Notes under the pieces: generated by a model
Databases searched by the model: none
What the model was told of the DNA's origin: nothing
The model's input: only the letters and a program-made list of their open reading frames with translations
Assembly (NCBI GenBank): GCA_963755815.1
Contig: CAVWLF010000012.1
Coordinates: 1 to 64,000 of the forward strand
Direction of reading: 5' to 3'
Length of the DNA: 64,000 nt
Source of the DNA: Palsa-506 sp963755815
GTDB taxonomy: Bacteria > Actinomycetota > Actinomycetes > Streptosporangiales > Streptosporangiaceae
Position numbers and translations under genes: made by a program
Shown: positions 16,572 to 25,456 of the stretch, piece by piece
Position numbering within the stretch: position 1 is the first letter of the stretch
How the letters are laid out: every line of letters starts with the position of its first letter

Positions 16572-17042
16572 ATGCGCACGCAGCGGTTCGACGCCCTCGT
16601 CGCCGCTGCTCCTGGTGGCCGCGCGGCGATCGTGGTTCCGTTTGATCCGGACGAGGTGTGGGGTGCCAAGGCTGCGCACCCGGTCAACGGCACGGTCGGC
16701 GGCTACCGGGTCCGCGTGACGCTTTCGCCCGGTGACGGCGGATGGGAGTTCACCCTGAGCCCGGCGCGGATGCGCGATCTCGGCGTCGTGGCCGGCGATG
16801 AGGTAATCGCTGAGCTGGCGCCGGAAGGCCCGCAGCGCGCCGATCTGGCTGAGGACATCCGCGCTGCGCTGGAGGCCAACCCGGCCGCTGCGGCGTTCTT
16901 CGATACGCTGGCGCAGTTCTACCGCAAGGCCTACCTGCGCTGGATCGATGCGACCACCCGCCGGCCGGACCTGCGCGCGGCGCGCATCGCTGAGGTCGTG
17001 AACCTCCTCGCGGCCGGGATCAAGGAGCGGCCACGATCGTGA
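16572..17042 (+). CDS. YdeI/OmpD-associated, DUF1905 domain protein
   Basis: The ATG at 16572 gives 156 residues. The N-terminal half is a small beta-barrel of the DUF1905 type (AIVVPFDPDEVWGAK, GYRVRVTLSPGDGGWEFTLS, VVAGDEVIAELAPEG). The C-terminal half is the helical YdeI/OmpD-associated segment with AAAAFFDTLAQFYRKAYLRWI and a final helix. Proteins of this type are widespread in actinobacteria and poorly characterised; links to bacteriocin protection come from other members. It follows the response regulator by 110 bases but has its own leader. Confidence 0.82.
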   Translation: MRTQRFDALVAAAPGGRAAIVVPFDPDEVWGAKAAHPVNGTVGGYRVRVTLSPGDGGWEFTLSPARMRDLGVVAGDEVIAELAPEGPQRADLAEDIRAALEANPAAAAFFDTLAQFYRKAYLRWIDATTRRPDLRAARIAEVVNLLAAGIKERPRS

Positions 17043-17176
17043 ACGCGAAGGCGGCACGGGGCATGCGGTGAGACGCTTGATACCGCAGGTACCCAGCGAC
17101 CGGACGTTGCCGGGGAAGCGCCCCGTGTGGTGCGATGCGGCTGGCCCGGAATGGCGATGATGAGGAGCGTGCACGG

Positions 17177-18049
17177 ATGAGGGTAGGTCTGCATATCCCG
17201 GACTTCACGTGGGACGGCGGCCCGGCTGCGCTGCGGTCGCGCCTGGGGGAGGTGGCGCAGCAAGCTGAGCAAGCGGGCGTCGACCGGATCAGCGTGATGG
17301 ATCACGTGTGGCAGATCGGGCACATCGGCCCGCCGGAGCACGAGATGCTCGAGGCATACACCACCCTGGGCTGGCTGGCCGCGAAGACCGAGCGAGTCAA
17401 GCTGCTCACGGTCGTGACGGCGGTCGTCTACCGGGATCCCGGACTGCTGGCCAAGGCCGTCACCACGCTCGATGTGCTGTCCGGCGGCCGGGCCATGCTG
17501 GGCATCGGGGCGGCCTGGAACGAAGAGGAAGCCCGCGGACTGGGCCTGTTCTTCCCGCCGCTGGCCGAGCGGTTCGAACGGCTGGAGGAGGCGCTGCGCA
17601 TCTGCCTGCAGATGTGGAGCGGCGACGACGGCCCGTTTGACGGGAGTCATTACCATCTGGGCCGCACGCTGAACTCGCCGCAGTCGCTGAGCCGGCCGCA
17701 CCCGCCCATTCTCATTGGCGGCGCCGGGGAGAACAAGACGCTGCGGCTGGTGGCCCGGTACGCCGACGCCTGCAACATCTTCGATTCCCCCGAGCTGGCC
17801 CACAAGCTCGACGTGCTACGCGAGCACTGCGCGACTGAGGGCCGCGATTACGCCGAGATCGAGAAGACCGTACAGACCCGCTTTGACCTCGGCGAGCACG
17901 GCGAAAACGTGAATCAGACCATCGAGCACCTGCACGAACTGGCCGAACTTGGCATTCAGGTCGCGCACGGGACCCTCATCGACGCCGGCTCGCTGCATCC
18001 GCTGGAGCTGATGGCCGGGCAGGTCATTCCCGCGGCCGCCAAATTCTGA
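17177..18049 (+). CDS. LLM-class F420-dependent oxidoreductase
   Basis: The ATG at 17177, with GAGGAG upstream, gives 290 residues of a luciferase-like TIM-barrel oxidoreductase. Typical segments are RVGLHIPDFTWDGG at the start, DRISVMDHVWQI, the TAVVYRDPGLLAKAVTTLDVLSGGRAMLGIG region, and PPILIGGAGENKTLRLVARYAD. The family uses coenzyme F420 or FMN to oxidise or reduce varied substrates; the length and GGxGxxxTLR pattern match F420-using actinobacterial members. The substrate is unknown. A sequence similar to the dyad at 22012-22033 lies about 95 bases upstream (17067-17083). Confidence 0.9.
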   Translation: MRVGLHIPDFTWDGGPAALRSRLGEVAQQAEQAGVDRISVMDHVWQIGHIGPPEHEMLEAYTTLGWLAAKTERVKLLTVVTAVVYRDPGLLAKAVTTLDVLSGGRAMLGIGAAWNEEEARGLGLFFPPLAERFERLEEALRICLQMWSGDDGPFDGSHYHLGRTLNSPQSLSRPHPPILIGGAGENKTLRLVARYADACNIFDSPELAHKLDVLREHCATEGRDYAEIEKTVQTRFDLGEHGENVNQTIEHLHELAELGIQVAHGTLIDAGSLHPLELMAGQVIPAAAKF

Positions 18050-18118
18050 GTCCCGGGCCGCGGGCATTCCGGCAGGTCGCGGATCTGGTGCGGGCTCAGG
18101 GGCAATGGAACTGCTGAC

Positions 18119-18517
18119 CTAGCCGGGCGGGGCGAAGAACTCCAGCGCGATGCCGTCCGGGTCGCGGAAGGAGACACCGGAGCCGTAACTGGCGTCCTTG
18201 ATTCCGCCGTGCGCGATGCCCAGCTCGTCCAGCCGGGTGGCCCAGGCCTGCAGCTCGTCGCGGTCACGGCAGGCGAAGGCCAGGTGATCCAGGCCGGTGT
18301 GATGCTCGTCGAAGCTGCCCGCGGCGGCCCCGGGGTGGGTATGCAAGCCGAGCAGGTGCCCGCCGCCGATTGCGAACACGGTGTGGTGAAAGCCGCCGGC
18401 CTGCTCATCCTCGTCGAGAACGGGCTCAGCGGCCAGCAGCTCGCTGTACCAGCGGGTGCTTCGCCCCAGATCAGTCACCGTCACGGCGACGTGGGCGATC
18501 GGCGGGAACTCAGGCAC
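18119..18517 (-). CDS. VOC (glyoxalase/bleomycin resistance fold) protein
   Basis: A 132-residue single VOC unit starting at GTG 18517 behind AGGAGG. It begins with a metal-ligand strand (HVAVTVTDLGRSTRWYSELL) and ends with SFRDPDGIALEFFAPPG, the usual terminal Glu strand. HHTGLDHLAFACRDRDELQAW supplies the middle strand with a His. Such proteins are metal-dependent lyases, dioxygenases or binding proteins; nothing here distinguishes them. It converges on the LLM oxidoreductase with about 70 bases between the genes. Confidence 0.9.
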   Translation of the reverse strand: MPEFPPIAHVAVTVTDLGRSTRWYSELLAAEPVLDEDEQAGGFHHTVFAIGGGHLLGLHTHPGAAAGSFDEHHTGLDHLAFACRDRDELQAWATRLDELGIAHGGIKDASYGSGVSFRDPDGIALEFFAPPG

Positions 18518-18780
18518 GGCGGCCTCCTGGATGACGGCGGAACGCGCGAGTGGCTACCGAGGTCGCGCGGCAGGCTCCTGACCGGAACCAACGTCAACGC
18601 TGACGTCTCGTCCCCCGGCGGGCAGGCCGGTCAGGTGCTGACCGTATCAATTCAGCCGGCTGCCTGCTCCGGTTGCGGGAACTCGCAACCCCGGTACCGC
18701 CGACGCCCGCGAACATGCCAAGTAGCATCGGAGCCGTGCACCAGGCGGCACGCGCCTTTCTCTTCCATCTTGGAGGCACC

Positions 18781-19095
18781 GTGACAGAGCAGATCCCAGA
18801 TCCGCCAGCTGAGCGGTTTCACCGCGACCGCCGGGAACACGGCGGCGCCCCCGCGCGCCTGGACGATGATCAACTCGCCCGTCTCACTGAGGAAGAGCGC
18901 GTCGAGGCGGGCATCGACGCCTACGACCCGGATGAGGTACCCCCGGCCACCGATGCGCCGCCAGTCCCGGATGTCACCACGACGGACACGTACCTGGAAG
19001 AGCGCGCCGAGATCCGGCGCGAGGTGGATGAAGGAGAGCTGCGCGATGATGGCAAGCAGGACCCCTTCCCGCCCACGCACTACGACCGGTCATAA
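18781..19095 (+). CDS. small acidic conserved hypothetical protein
   Basis: Starting at GTG 18781 behind CTTGGAGGC, this encodes 104 strongly charged, probably disordered residues with no membrane segment. The stretch EERVEAGIDAYDPDEVPPATD, followed by EERAEIRREVDEGEL, looks like a conserved actinobacterial small-protein signature, but I cannot name the family or function. An upstream in-frame start at 18673 lacks a ribosome site and was rejected. Confidence 0.7.
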   Translation: MTEQIPDPPAERFHRDRREHGGAPARLDDDQLARLTEEERVEAGIDAYDPDEVPPATDAPPVPDVTTTDTYLEERAEIRREVDEGELRDDGKQDPFPPTHYDRS

Positions 19096-19175
19096 CTGAC
19101 CCGCGCCGGTCGCGCCCCGGCACGCTGAGGTACCACCGGCCCCGGCTCCCTGCGGCGGTGGCGATCAGCCAAGTA

Positions 19176-19451
19176 TCAGAATCTCAGGTGCCTGAAGCCC
19201 TCCCGCACGATGCGCGCGCCGAGCGCGCCGGCGGCGCCAGTTACCACTCCTCTGGTGATCATCGCCCCATGCTCAGTGCCGAATCCCTTCGCCGCCCGCA
19301 AAATAGGAGCTGCTGCCGCATTGAATCCTTCGCTGAAGGGCCCCTGATCGGTCGAGGCGTCATAGGCACCTTTAGCGACTCCAGCGGCAATTGCTACTGG
19401 AGATACGGCAACCATGCTGGCGTTCGCCCAGAACTCATTCGTATTCTCCAC
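19176..19451 (-). CDS. small hypothetical protein with hydrophobic Gly/Ala-rich segments
   Basis: A 91-residue protein from GTG 19451, with GGAGAGGA eight bases upstream. It begins with a polar stretch (ENTNEFWANASM), then an Ala/Val-rich helix VAVSPVAIAAGVAKGAYDA, and ends with a glycine-zipper-like segment ITRGVVTGAAGALGARIVREG. It could associate with membranes. No family was recognised. The DNA here is noticeably less GC-rich than the surroundings. It lies divergent from the LAL gene at 19717. Confidence 0.55.
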   Translation of the reverse strand: MENTNEFWANASMVAVSPVAIAAGVAKGAYDASTDQGPFSEGFNAAAAPILRAAKGFGTEHGAMITRGVVTGAAGALGARIVREGFRHLRF

Positions 19452-19716
19452 TTGCTATTTCCTCTCCCGCGAGAGCTCAGGAGACATCCCCTGCGGGCCA
19501 CCGGTTCTCGCACCACTGTCAGTATGCGCCAACATCGCGGCCAGTACCCAGCCAAGCGGACGCGCTCCGGCCCGCTCCGCGCCGGCCGGGAGGCCACGCC
19601 CGGGATGCCATCATCCGCGCCGCCGCGGGCCGACGGCGGCACCGGCCATGAACAGAAGCTGTACTGTGCCCGCTCCTCGTTGATGCGGGTATTGATCTAG
19701 GAGTACGTTTTGAAGA

Positions 19717-21990
19717 ATGAAACCGGAGGTCATCGACGCGGTTGCGGTGATCCCTGACGGACTGCGCGGGACCGGGCCGCAGGTCGGCTTTGAGCTCCTG
19801 GAGTCGAAGTTCCACCCTCCTACGCCGCGTCCGGGGATCGTGACCCGGGCCGCGATGGTCGACCGGCTGGCCACCGCCCGAGCGCAGGTGGTCACCGTGG
19901 TCGCCCCGCCGGGCTACGGCAAGACAACGCTGCTGGCGCAGTGGGCCGAACGCCTCGGGGCGCGCGTAGCGTGGGTTTCCTGCGATGACGGAGACAACGA
20001 CCCGGTCGTGCTGCTCAGCGCGCTCGCGGTTGCGCTGGACCGGATCGAGCCGGTCGACCAGACGATCTTCGGGGTGCTGGCCTCGTCCGGCGCCGACATC
20101 ACCGTGGTCCCCAGGTTCGTGTCCGCCATCGCCTCGATGCAGCTGCCGGTCACTATCGTGCTCGACCACGCAGAGGCGGTAACGAACAAGAAGTGCCTGA
20201 ATACGATCGCCGAGTTCGCCCTGCGCCTCCCGGCTGGATGGCAGCTGGCGCTGGCCTCGCGCTCCGCTGTGCCGCTGCCGGCGGCGCGCCTGCGCGCCCA
20301 CGGCGGGATCGTTGAGATCGGCGCCGAAGATCTGGCCATGAGCCCGCAGGAAGCGTTCTTGCTGCTGGAGGGCGCGGGCGCCCGCCTCGAGGCGGCGGAC
20401 GTGCACGAACTTCTGCAGCGCACCGAGGGCTGGCCGGCCGGGCTGTACATCGCCGCGCTGGCGATAAAATCCGGCACCCGGCACACCGACGTCGGCTTCA
20501 CGTTCACCGGTGACGACGTGTTCATGGGCGACTACCTGCGCTCTGAGCTGCTCGACCGGGTCTCGCCGGCGGAAGCCTCGTTCCTCACCCATGCCTCGGT
20601 CCTGGACCGGATGTGCGGATCGCTGTGCGACGCAGTCCTGGACCGGAAGGGATCGGAGCGCGTCCTCGAGGAGCTGGAGCGCCGGAACCTGCTGGTGGTC
20701 CCGCTCGACCGGCACCGTGAGTGGTACCGCTACCACCACCTGCTCCGGGATCTGCTGCAGTCAGAACTCCGGCGGCGAGATCCCGATCTGGTCCAGGGTC
20801 TCCATTTCCGGGCGGCCGCGTGGTACGAGGCCAACGCGATGCCAGAGGCGGCGATCGAGCATGCCCGGGCGGCGGGAGACTACGACCGGGTGGCCCGGCT
20901 GCTGCTGGAACTGGCGCAGCCGGTGTGGGCCGGCGGACGCGTCCAGACGGTGCTGCACTGGATGGAATCGCTCCGGGATGTCACGGCCGCCGAGCATTAT
21001 GGCGCGATCGCCGTGCACGGCTCGCTGATCTTTGCCCTCCTCGGCCAGCCGAGTGAGGCCGAGCGCTGGGCGGCGGCGGCGGAACGGGCGTCCGCCGCGG
21101 GGATCCTGCCGGACGGAAGCACGCTGGAGGGCACCCTCGCGTACTTGCGGGCGATCTTGTGCCGCGATGGCGTCGGCCAGATGCGGCGCGATGCGCGGGC
21201 GGCCTGGGACGGGCTGAGCCCGGCCAGCCCGTACCGGGCGACGATGCTGTACACCGAGGGCATTTCCTATCTGCTGGAAGATGACCCGGCCCGGGCGGAC
21301 CCGATCCTCACTCGCGCATTCGGCGTCGCGACCGGCGCCGGGGCCACGCCGCTGGCCGCGCTTATCCTCGCCGAGCAATGCATCCTGGCGGCCGAACGAG
21401 ATAACTGGCCCGAGGCCGCGGCGCTCGCCCAGCGCGCGGTCGCCATCGTGGAGGCCGAGCGCCTCGACGACTACTGGACCAGTGCCCTCGTCTACGCCTG
21501 GGCGACCCGGTCCGAGCTGTACCGGGGGAACATCCCCCGGGCCCGGTTCTACCTCGCGCGGGCCGCCCGGCTGCGGCCGCTGCTCACTTACGCGCTGCCC
21601 GTGGTGTCAGTCCAGGCGCTTCTCGAGCTAGCGCGCTCCTACATCACGCTGGCTGACCCGGGTGGTGCCGCGGCGGTGCTCCGGCAAGTGCACGACATCC
21701 TGCAGCAACGGCCCGACCTGGGTAACCTCCCGCGCTTGGCCGACGAGCTGCAATCCAGGCTTTCCAGGATCAAGGAAACCGCCGTCGGGGCATCGTCGCT
21801 GACGGCAGCCGAGTTGCGGCTGCTGCCGCTGCTGTCCACGCACCTCTCGCTCCGGGAGATCGGCGAACGGCTGCACGTCTCCTCGCACACCGTCAAGACA
21901 CAGGCGTACTCCGCCTACCGGAAGCTCGGGGCCTCGTCACGCAGCGAGGCGGTCACTCGCGTGCATGAACTCGGCCTGGACGCGCTCTAA
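19717..21990 (+). CDS. LAL (MalT-type) LuxR family ATP-dependent transcriptional regulator
   Basis: A 757-residue LAL regulator, shorter than the other two in the window because its TPR-like sensor region is shorter. Walker A (APPGYGKTTLLAQW) is near residue 65 and the Walker B strand (VTIVLDHAEAV) near 145. LQRTEGWPAGLYIAAL and EWYRYHHLLRDLLQSEL are characteristic of the family. The C-terminal HTH runs from LTAAELRLLPLL to EAVTRVHELGLDAL. The Asp-His in the Walker B strand (usually Asp-Asp) is a variant. A second LAL gene follows 200 bases later on the same strand, separated by a dyad-symmetric element. The inducer and target are unknown. Confidence 0.93.
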   Translation: MKPEVIDAVAVIPDGLRGTGPQVGFELLESKFHPPTPRPGIVTRAAMVDRLATARAQVVTVVAPPGYGKTTLLAQWAERLGARVAWVSCDDGDNDPVVLLSALAVALDRIEPVDQTIFGVLASSGADITVVPRFVSAIASMQLPVTIVLDHAEAVTNKKCLNTIAEFALRLPAGWQLALASRSAVPLPAARLRAHGGIVEIGAEDLAMSPQEAFLLLEGAGARLEAADVHELLQRTEGWPAGLYIAALAIKSGTRHTDVGFTFTGDDVFMGDYLRSELLDRVSPAEASFLTHASVLDRMCGSLCDAVLDRKGSERVLEELERRNLLVVPLDRHREWYRYHHLLRDLLQSELRRRDPDLVQGLHFRAAAWYEANAMPEAAIEHARAAGDYDRVARLLLELAQPVWAGGRVQTVLHWMESLRDVTAAEHYGAIAVHGSLIFALLGQPSEAERWAAAAERASAAGILPDGSTLEGTLAYLRAILCRDGVGQMRRDARAAWDGLSPASPYRATMLYTEGISYLLEDDPARADPILTRAFGVATGAGATPLAALILAEQCILAAERDNWPEAAALAQRAVAIVEAERLDDYWTSALVYAWATRSELYRGNIPRARFYLARAARLRPLLTYALPVVSVQALLELARSYITLADPGGAAAVLRQVHDILQQRPDLGNLPRLADELQSRLSRIKETAVGASSLTAAELRLLPLLSTHLSLREIGERLHVSSHTVKTQAYSAYRKLGASSRSEAVTRVHELGLDAL

Positions 21991-22011
21991 CGACCTGCTG
22001 CTCAGGTGCTG

Positions 22012-22033
22012 AGACGTTTCATACGAATCGTCT
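22012..22033. promoter_or_regulatory. AGACGTTTC-N4-GAATCGTCT dyad between two LAL genes
   Basis: Arms of nine bases match at eight positions around a four-base centre. The element is AT-rich for this genome, starts 22 bases after the stop of the first LAL gene and ends 162 bases before the next start. There is no T-run, so an operator is at least as likely as a terminator. Confidence 0.4.
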
Positions 22034-22194
22034 GATGCGGATCCGGCCCGGATGGCGTTTCGTTAATGCTGAGGGCAGCGCTGCCCTCCCGTAACGGCCG
22101 GCACTGGATGCCCGACCGGACCCGGACCAACCGGCAACCCTGGCCAGCGAGCTATCGCTACCTCACTGGCCGGGGAGGGATCTGGGGTATTCCG

Positions 22195-24897
22195 ATGACA
22201 ACCAATGTGGCCAGGCAACCGGCGGATCCCGCCGGAAGGCAGGCCTGCTCCGACCGGTACCCGGTACTGGCGGCTAAGATCACGACGCCGGGCGTGCCGG
22301 GCTGGTCAGTTCCGCGCCCGCGGATCAGCACCCTGATTGCCGAGGGCACGCGGTGGTGCCGGCTGACAATCATCACCGGCCCGCCCGGCGCGGGCAAGAC
22401 GCTGGCGATGGCGTCGTGGGCGGCGGCGGCTCCCGGGCCGGTGGCCTGGGTTGCGCTCGATGGCTACGACAACGAGCCGCGAACCTTCTGGTCCTATGTC
22501 GTGGCGGCGCTGCGCCGGGCCGGCCTCGCCGTCCCGGCCGCGTGGCCGGCCGCCGCCAGCGCGGAGACGGCCGATCACGCATTCCTGCTCCGGCTGGCGT
22601 CGGCGCTGGCGCCGCAGGACCCGCCAGTGACGCTGGTCATCGACGACCTTCATCTGCTGACCGATCCGGGAGTTCTGGAAGGCCTGGACTACGTGCTGCG
22701 GAACGTGGGCTCTGGCCTGCGGCTGCTGGCCTCCTCGAGAATGGACCCGCTGCTGCCGCTGCACCGCTACCGGCTGGCCGGAGAGCTGACCGAGATCCGG
22801 GCCGCCGACCTCGCGTTCAGCGTCGCCGAGGCCGGGGAGCTGCTGGGGCAGCACGGCATCGTGCTGCCGGCCGAGTCGCTTGAGTGCCTGACCCGGCGGA
22901 CCGAGGGCTGGGCGGCCGGCCTCCGGCTGGCCGCGATCTCGATGGGCGCCCACCCCGACCCGGACCAGTTCGTCAAGGAGCTGGCCGCCGAGGACAGCGC
23001 CGTGACCGGCTATCTGGTGGAGGAGGTGCTCAGCACCCTGCGTCCCGAGGTCCGGGACATGCTGCTGAGCACCAGCATCCTGGATCGGGTCAGCGCGGAG
23101 GCCGCCAGCGAGCTGACCGGTAATGAGCATGCGGCCGCGATGCTGGTGGAGGTGGCGCATGCGAATGCCTTCGTCCAGCCACTCGGATGCGGGTGGTATC
23201 GCTACCACACGCTGCTCGCCGAAGTGCTCCGCCTCAAGCTGAGGCACGAGTATCCGGACCGGCCGGCCTCGCTGCACCGGCGAGCGGCCCGGTGGTACGA
23301 GCGGAACGGCCAGCTCACCGACGCGGTGCGGCACGCCGCCGAAGCCGGCGACTGGCAGCTCGCCGCGGGCATGGTCATCAGCGGGCTGGCGGTCGGCGAG
23401 ATTATCGAGCCGCGGGGCGGCCGGCCGCTCGCCGACGAGTTCCGGAAAATGCCGCCGAGCCAGGGCGGGAACGAGTTCCAGCCGTTGCTGGTCTCGGCCG
23501 CCGTCGCATTGTCGGCCGGCCAGGATGATGCCAGCGCCGCCATGCTGGGTGCCGCGGAAGGCATCGTCGGCGGCCTTCCGGACGATCAGGAGACGGAGTC
23601 CCGGCTGGCCGTCGCGATGATCCGGCTCGCCGCCTCGCGTCGGGCCGGGGACCTGGCCGCCGCGACCGCCGCCTCGGCCAGCGCCGAGATGCTGGTCGAC
23701 GCGATGCCCCGGGACAAGCTCGCCCGGCGTCCTGAAATCAGCGCGTATATCCTGTCCGGCCGCGGCGCAGTCGAGCTTTGGTCCGGCCATCTCGATGAGG
23801 CGGCCCGTGTCCTTGACTCCGGCGCCGCCGCCGCGGTCGTCTCGGGCAACGAGTACGAGCAAGCCGACTGCCTCGGACAGCTCGCGCTGACCGAGGCCCT
23901 GCGCGGCGGCCTGCGCCGCGCCGCCACCCTGGCTGCCCAGGCGGCGCCCGCGGCCGACGGGCAGCGGCCGCCCGGCCAGCAGCAGAACCCCGCGGCGTCC
24001 GTCGCGCTGGCCTGGGTGCACCTGGAGCGCAACGAGTTGCGCGCGGCGCACAGCCGCCTCAAGCAGGCGCACGCCGCCCTCGGCGTCCGCCCGGACAAGC
24101 TGGTCAGTACCGTGGCCGGCCTGGTCCGGGCGATCGTCAGCCTGGCCGAAGGACGCCCCAAGGTAGCCGCGGAGATGGTCGCGGGGGCCCGGCGCGGGTG
24201 GCTGGTTCCGCCGTGGCTCGAGCAGCGGCTGACCCTGGTCGAGTCCCAGGCCTGCACGGCGGCCGGTGATCTCCGGGCGGCATTCGCCGCGGCCGAGCGG
24301 GTCCGCGGCGACTCCGCGCTGGAGGCGGCGGTTGCGCTGGCGCTCGCGTGGGTGGCGGCCGGAGACCGCAACAGCGCCAGGCGCGCGCTGGCCCCCGCGC
24401 TGGCCGCCCCCGGAGAGCTGCCCGACCAGGTGCACCTGCAGGCGTGCCTGGTTGACGCCCGGCTGAGCTACGACAGCGGTGACCGCGCGCGCGGTCGCCG
24501 GTCACTTGAGTCCGCGCTCCGGCTGGCCGAGCGAGAGCAGCGCCGGCTGCCGTTCGCCATGCAGCGGGCCTGGCTCGGCAGCGTGCTGCGGCGCGACCCC
24601 GACCTGGCCCGCGCGCACCGGCAGCTGCTCGAGCCCGGCCTGATCAGCCTCGGCATGACGCCGGCCAGCCAGGGCGGGCTGGCGAAGGCGCCGCCGGTGG
24701 TGGTCATACCGCTCAGCGAACGTGAGCGCGAAGTGCTCCGCAACGTGGCCGGGCTGCTGAGCACGGCCGAGGTCGCCAGCGAGATGTACATTTCGGTGAA
24801 CACCGTTAAGAGCCACCTCAAGAGCATCTACCGCAAGCTGGAGGCGACTCACCGCCGGGAGGCGGTCCGCCGCGCGCGCCAGCTCGAGCTCATCTGA
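22195..24897 (+). CDS. LAL (MalT-type) LuxR family ATP-dependent transcriptional regulator
   Basis: Read from the ATG at 22195 (900 residues); a longer reading from 22066 adds an unlikely basic leader. Walker A GPPGAGKTLAMASW is near residue 62 and Walker B VTLVIDDLHLL near 146. The conserved LTRRTEGWAAGLRLAAIS and WYRYHTLLAEVLRLKL segments follow, then a long TPR-like region. The HTH (LSEREREVLRNVAG, then VNTVKSHLKSIYRKL) begins near residue 839. It is a full-length member of the family, tandem with but clearly diverged from the LAL gene upstream. The pterin-synthase-like operon begins 139 bases after it on the same strand. Confidence 0.93.
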   Translation: MTTNVARQPADPAGRQACSDRYPVLAAKITTPGVPGWSVPRPRISTLIAEGTRWCRLTIITGPPGAGKTLAMASWAAAAPGPVAWVALDGYDNEPRTFWSYVVAALRRAGLAVPAAWPAAASAETADHAFLLRLASALAPQDPPVTLVIDDLHLLTDPGVLEGLDYVLRNVGSGLRLLASSRMDPLLPLHRYRLAGELTEIRAADLAFSVAEAGELLGQHGIVLPAESLECLTRRTEGWAAGLRLAAISMGAHPDPDQFVKELAAEDSAVTGYLVEEVLSTLRPEVRDMLLSTSILDRVSAEAASELTGNEHAAAMLVEVAHANAFVQPLGCGWYRYHTLLAEVLRLKLRHEYPDRPASLHRRAARWYERNGQLTDAVRHAAEAGDWQLAAGMVISGLAVGEIIEPRGGRPLADEFRKMPPSQGGNEFQPLLVSAAVALSAGQDDASAAMLGAAEGIVGGLPDDQETESRLAVAMIRLAASRRAGDLAAATAASASAEMLVDAMPRDKLARRPEISAYILSGRGAVELWSGHLDEAARVLDSGAAAAVVSGNEYEQADCLGQLALTEALRGGLRRAATLAAQAAPAADGQRPPGQQQNPAASVALAWVHLERNELRAAHSRLKQAHAALGVRPDKLVSTVAGLVRAIVSLAEGRPKVAAEMVAGARRGWLVPPWLEQRLTLVESQACTAAGDLRAAFAAAERVRGDSALEAAVALALAWVAAGDRNSARRALAPALAAPGELPDQVHLQACLVDARLSYDSGDRARGRRSLESALRLAEREQRRLPFAMQRAWLGSVLRRDPDLARAHRQLLEPGLISLGMTPASQGGLAKAPPVVVIPLSEREREVLRNVAGLLSTAEVASEMYISVNTVKSHLKSIYRKLEATHRREAVRRARQLELI

Positions 24898-25036
24898 CCC
24901 GCGGCGGGGTGAACCGGGCCGGACCGGACCGGGCGGCGCCGTCGCCCGGCCACGCTGCGGAAGTGCACTGCTATGGTCGATCTATGGCTCTGCAGGCGCA
25001 CAGCGCGGCCCGTGCGGCCGCCGCCGGCCGAAGGTT

Positions 25037-25456
25037 ATGACCAGCCCGATGACTGCGCTGGTCGGCCGGCGCGAATCGTTCAATGCGGCGCACCAGCTAT
25101 GCGACGACAGCCTGACCGATGCGGAGAACCGGCGCCGGTTCGGGAAATGCGCGAACCTGCATGGGCACAATTACGTTCTCGAGGTCGTCCTGGCCGGACC
25201 GATCGACCAGGCCAGCGGCTATGTGTTCGACCTCAAGGTGCTCTCGGACGTGATCTGCCGGCAGATCATCGCGGATGTGGATCACCGCAATCTGAATACC
25301 GATGTCCCGTGGCTCAAGGGGCTCATCCCCACGGCCGAGAATCTCGCCCTGGTCTTCTGGGACCGGCTCCGGCCAGAGTTCCCGGAGGGGCTGCTGCGAT
25401 CAGTCCGGGTGTGGGAAACCGACAAGAACTGGGCTCAGGTCGGTGGTCAGGCCTGA
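25037..25456 (+). CDS. 6-pyruvoyl-tetrahydropterin synthase / QueD family protein
   Basis: A 139-residue enzyme of the PTPS/6-carboxytetrahydropterin synthase family. The zinc ligands His19 (FNAAHQL) and His42/His44 (CANLHGHNY) are present, as is the catalytic Cys38 four residues before the first His of the pair, a spacing like QueD. DVDHRNLN supplies the Asp-His pair, PTAENLA a substrate Glu, and the end VRVWETDKNWAQV the pterin-anchoring Glu. It should convert dihydroneopterin triphosphate to a pterin or carboxypterin. Neighbours are not queuosine genes: it is first in an overlapping operon with a methyltransferase, a glycosyltransferase and an SDR, suggesting a modified, glycosylated pterin-type product. 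Confidence 0.9.
   Translation: MTSPMTALVGRRESFNAAHQLCDDSLTDAENRRRFGKCANLHGHNYVLEVVLAGPIDQASGYVFDLKVLSDVICRQIIADVDHRNLNTDVPWLKGLIPTAENLALVFWDRLRPEFPEGLLRSVRVWETDKNWAQVGGQA

Noticed and set aside
19158..19700. A 180-codon frame on the plus strand before the second LAL gene
   Set aside because: It has no ribosome site or recognisable protein pattern and lies opposite the better supported 91-residue gene.
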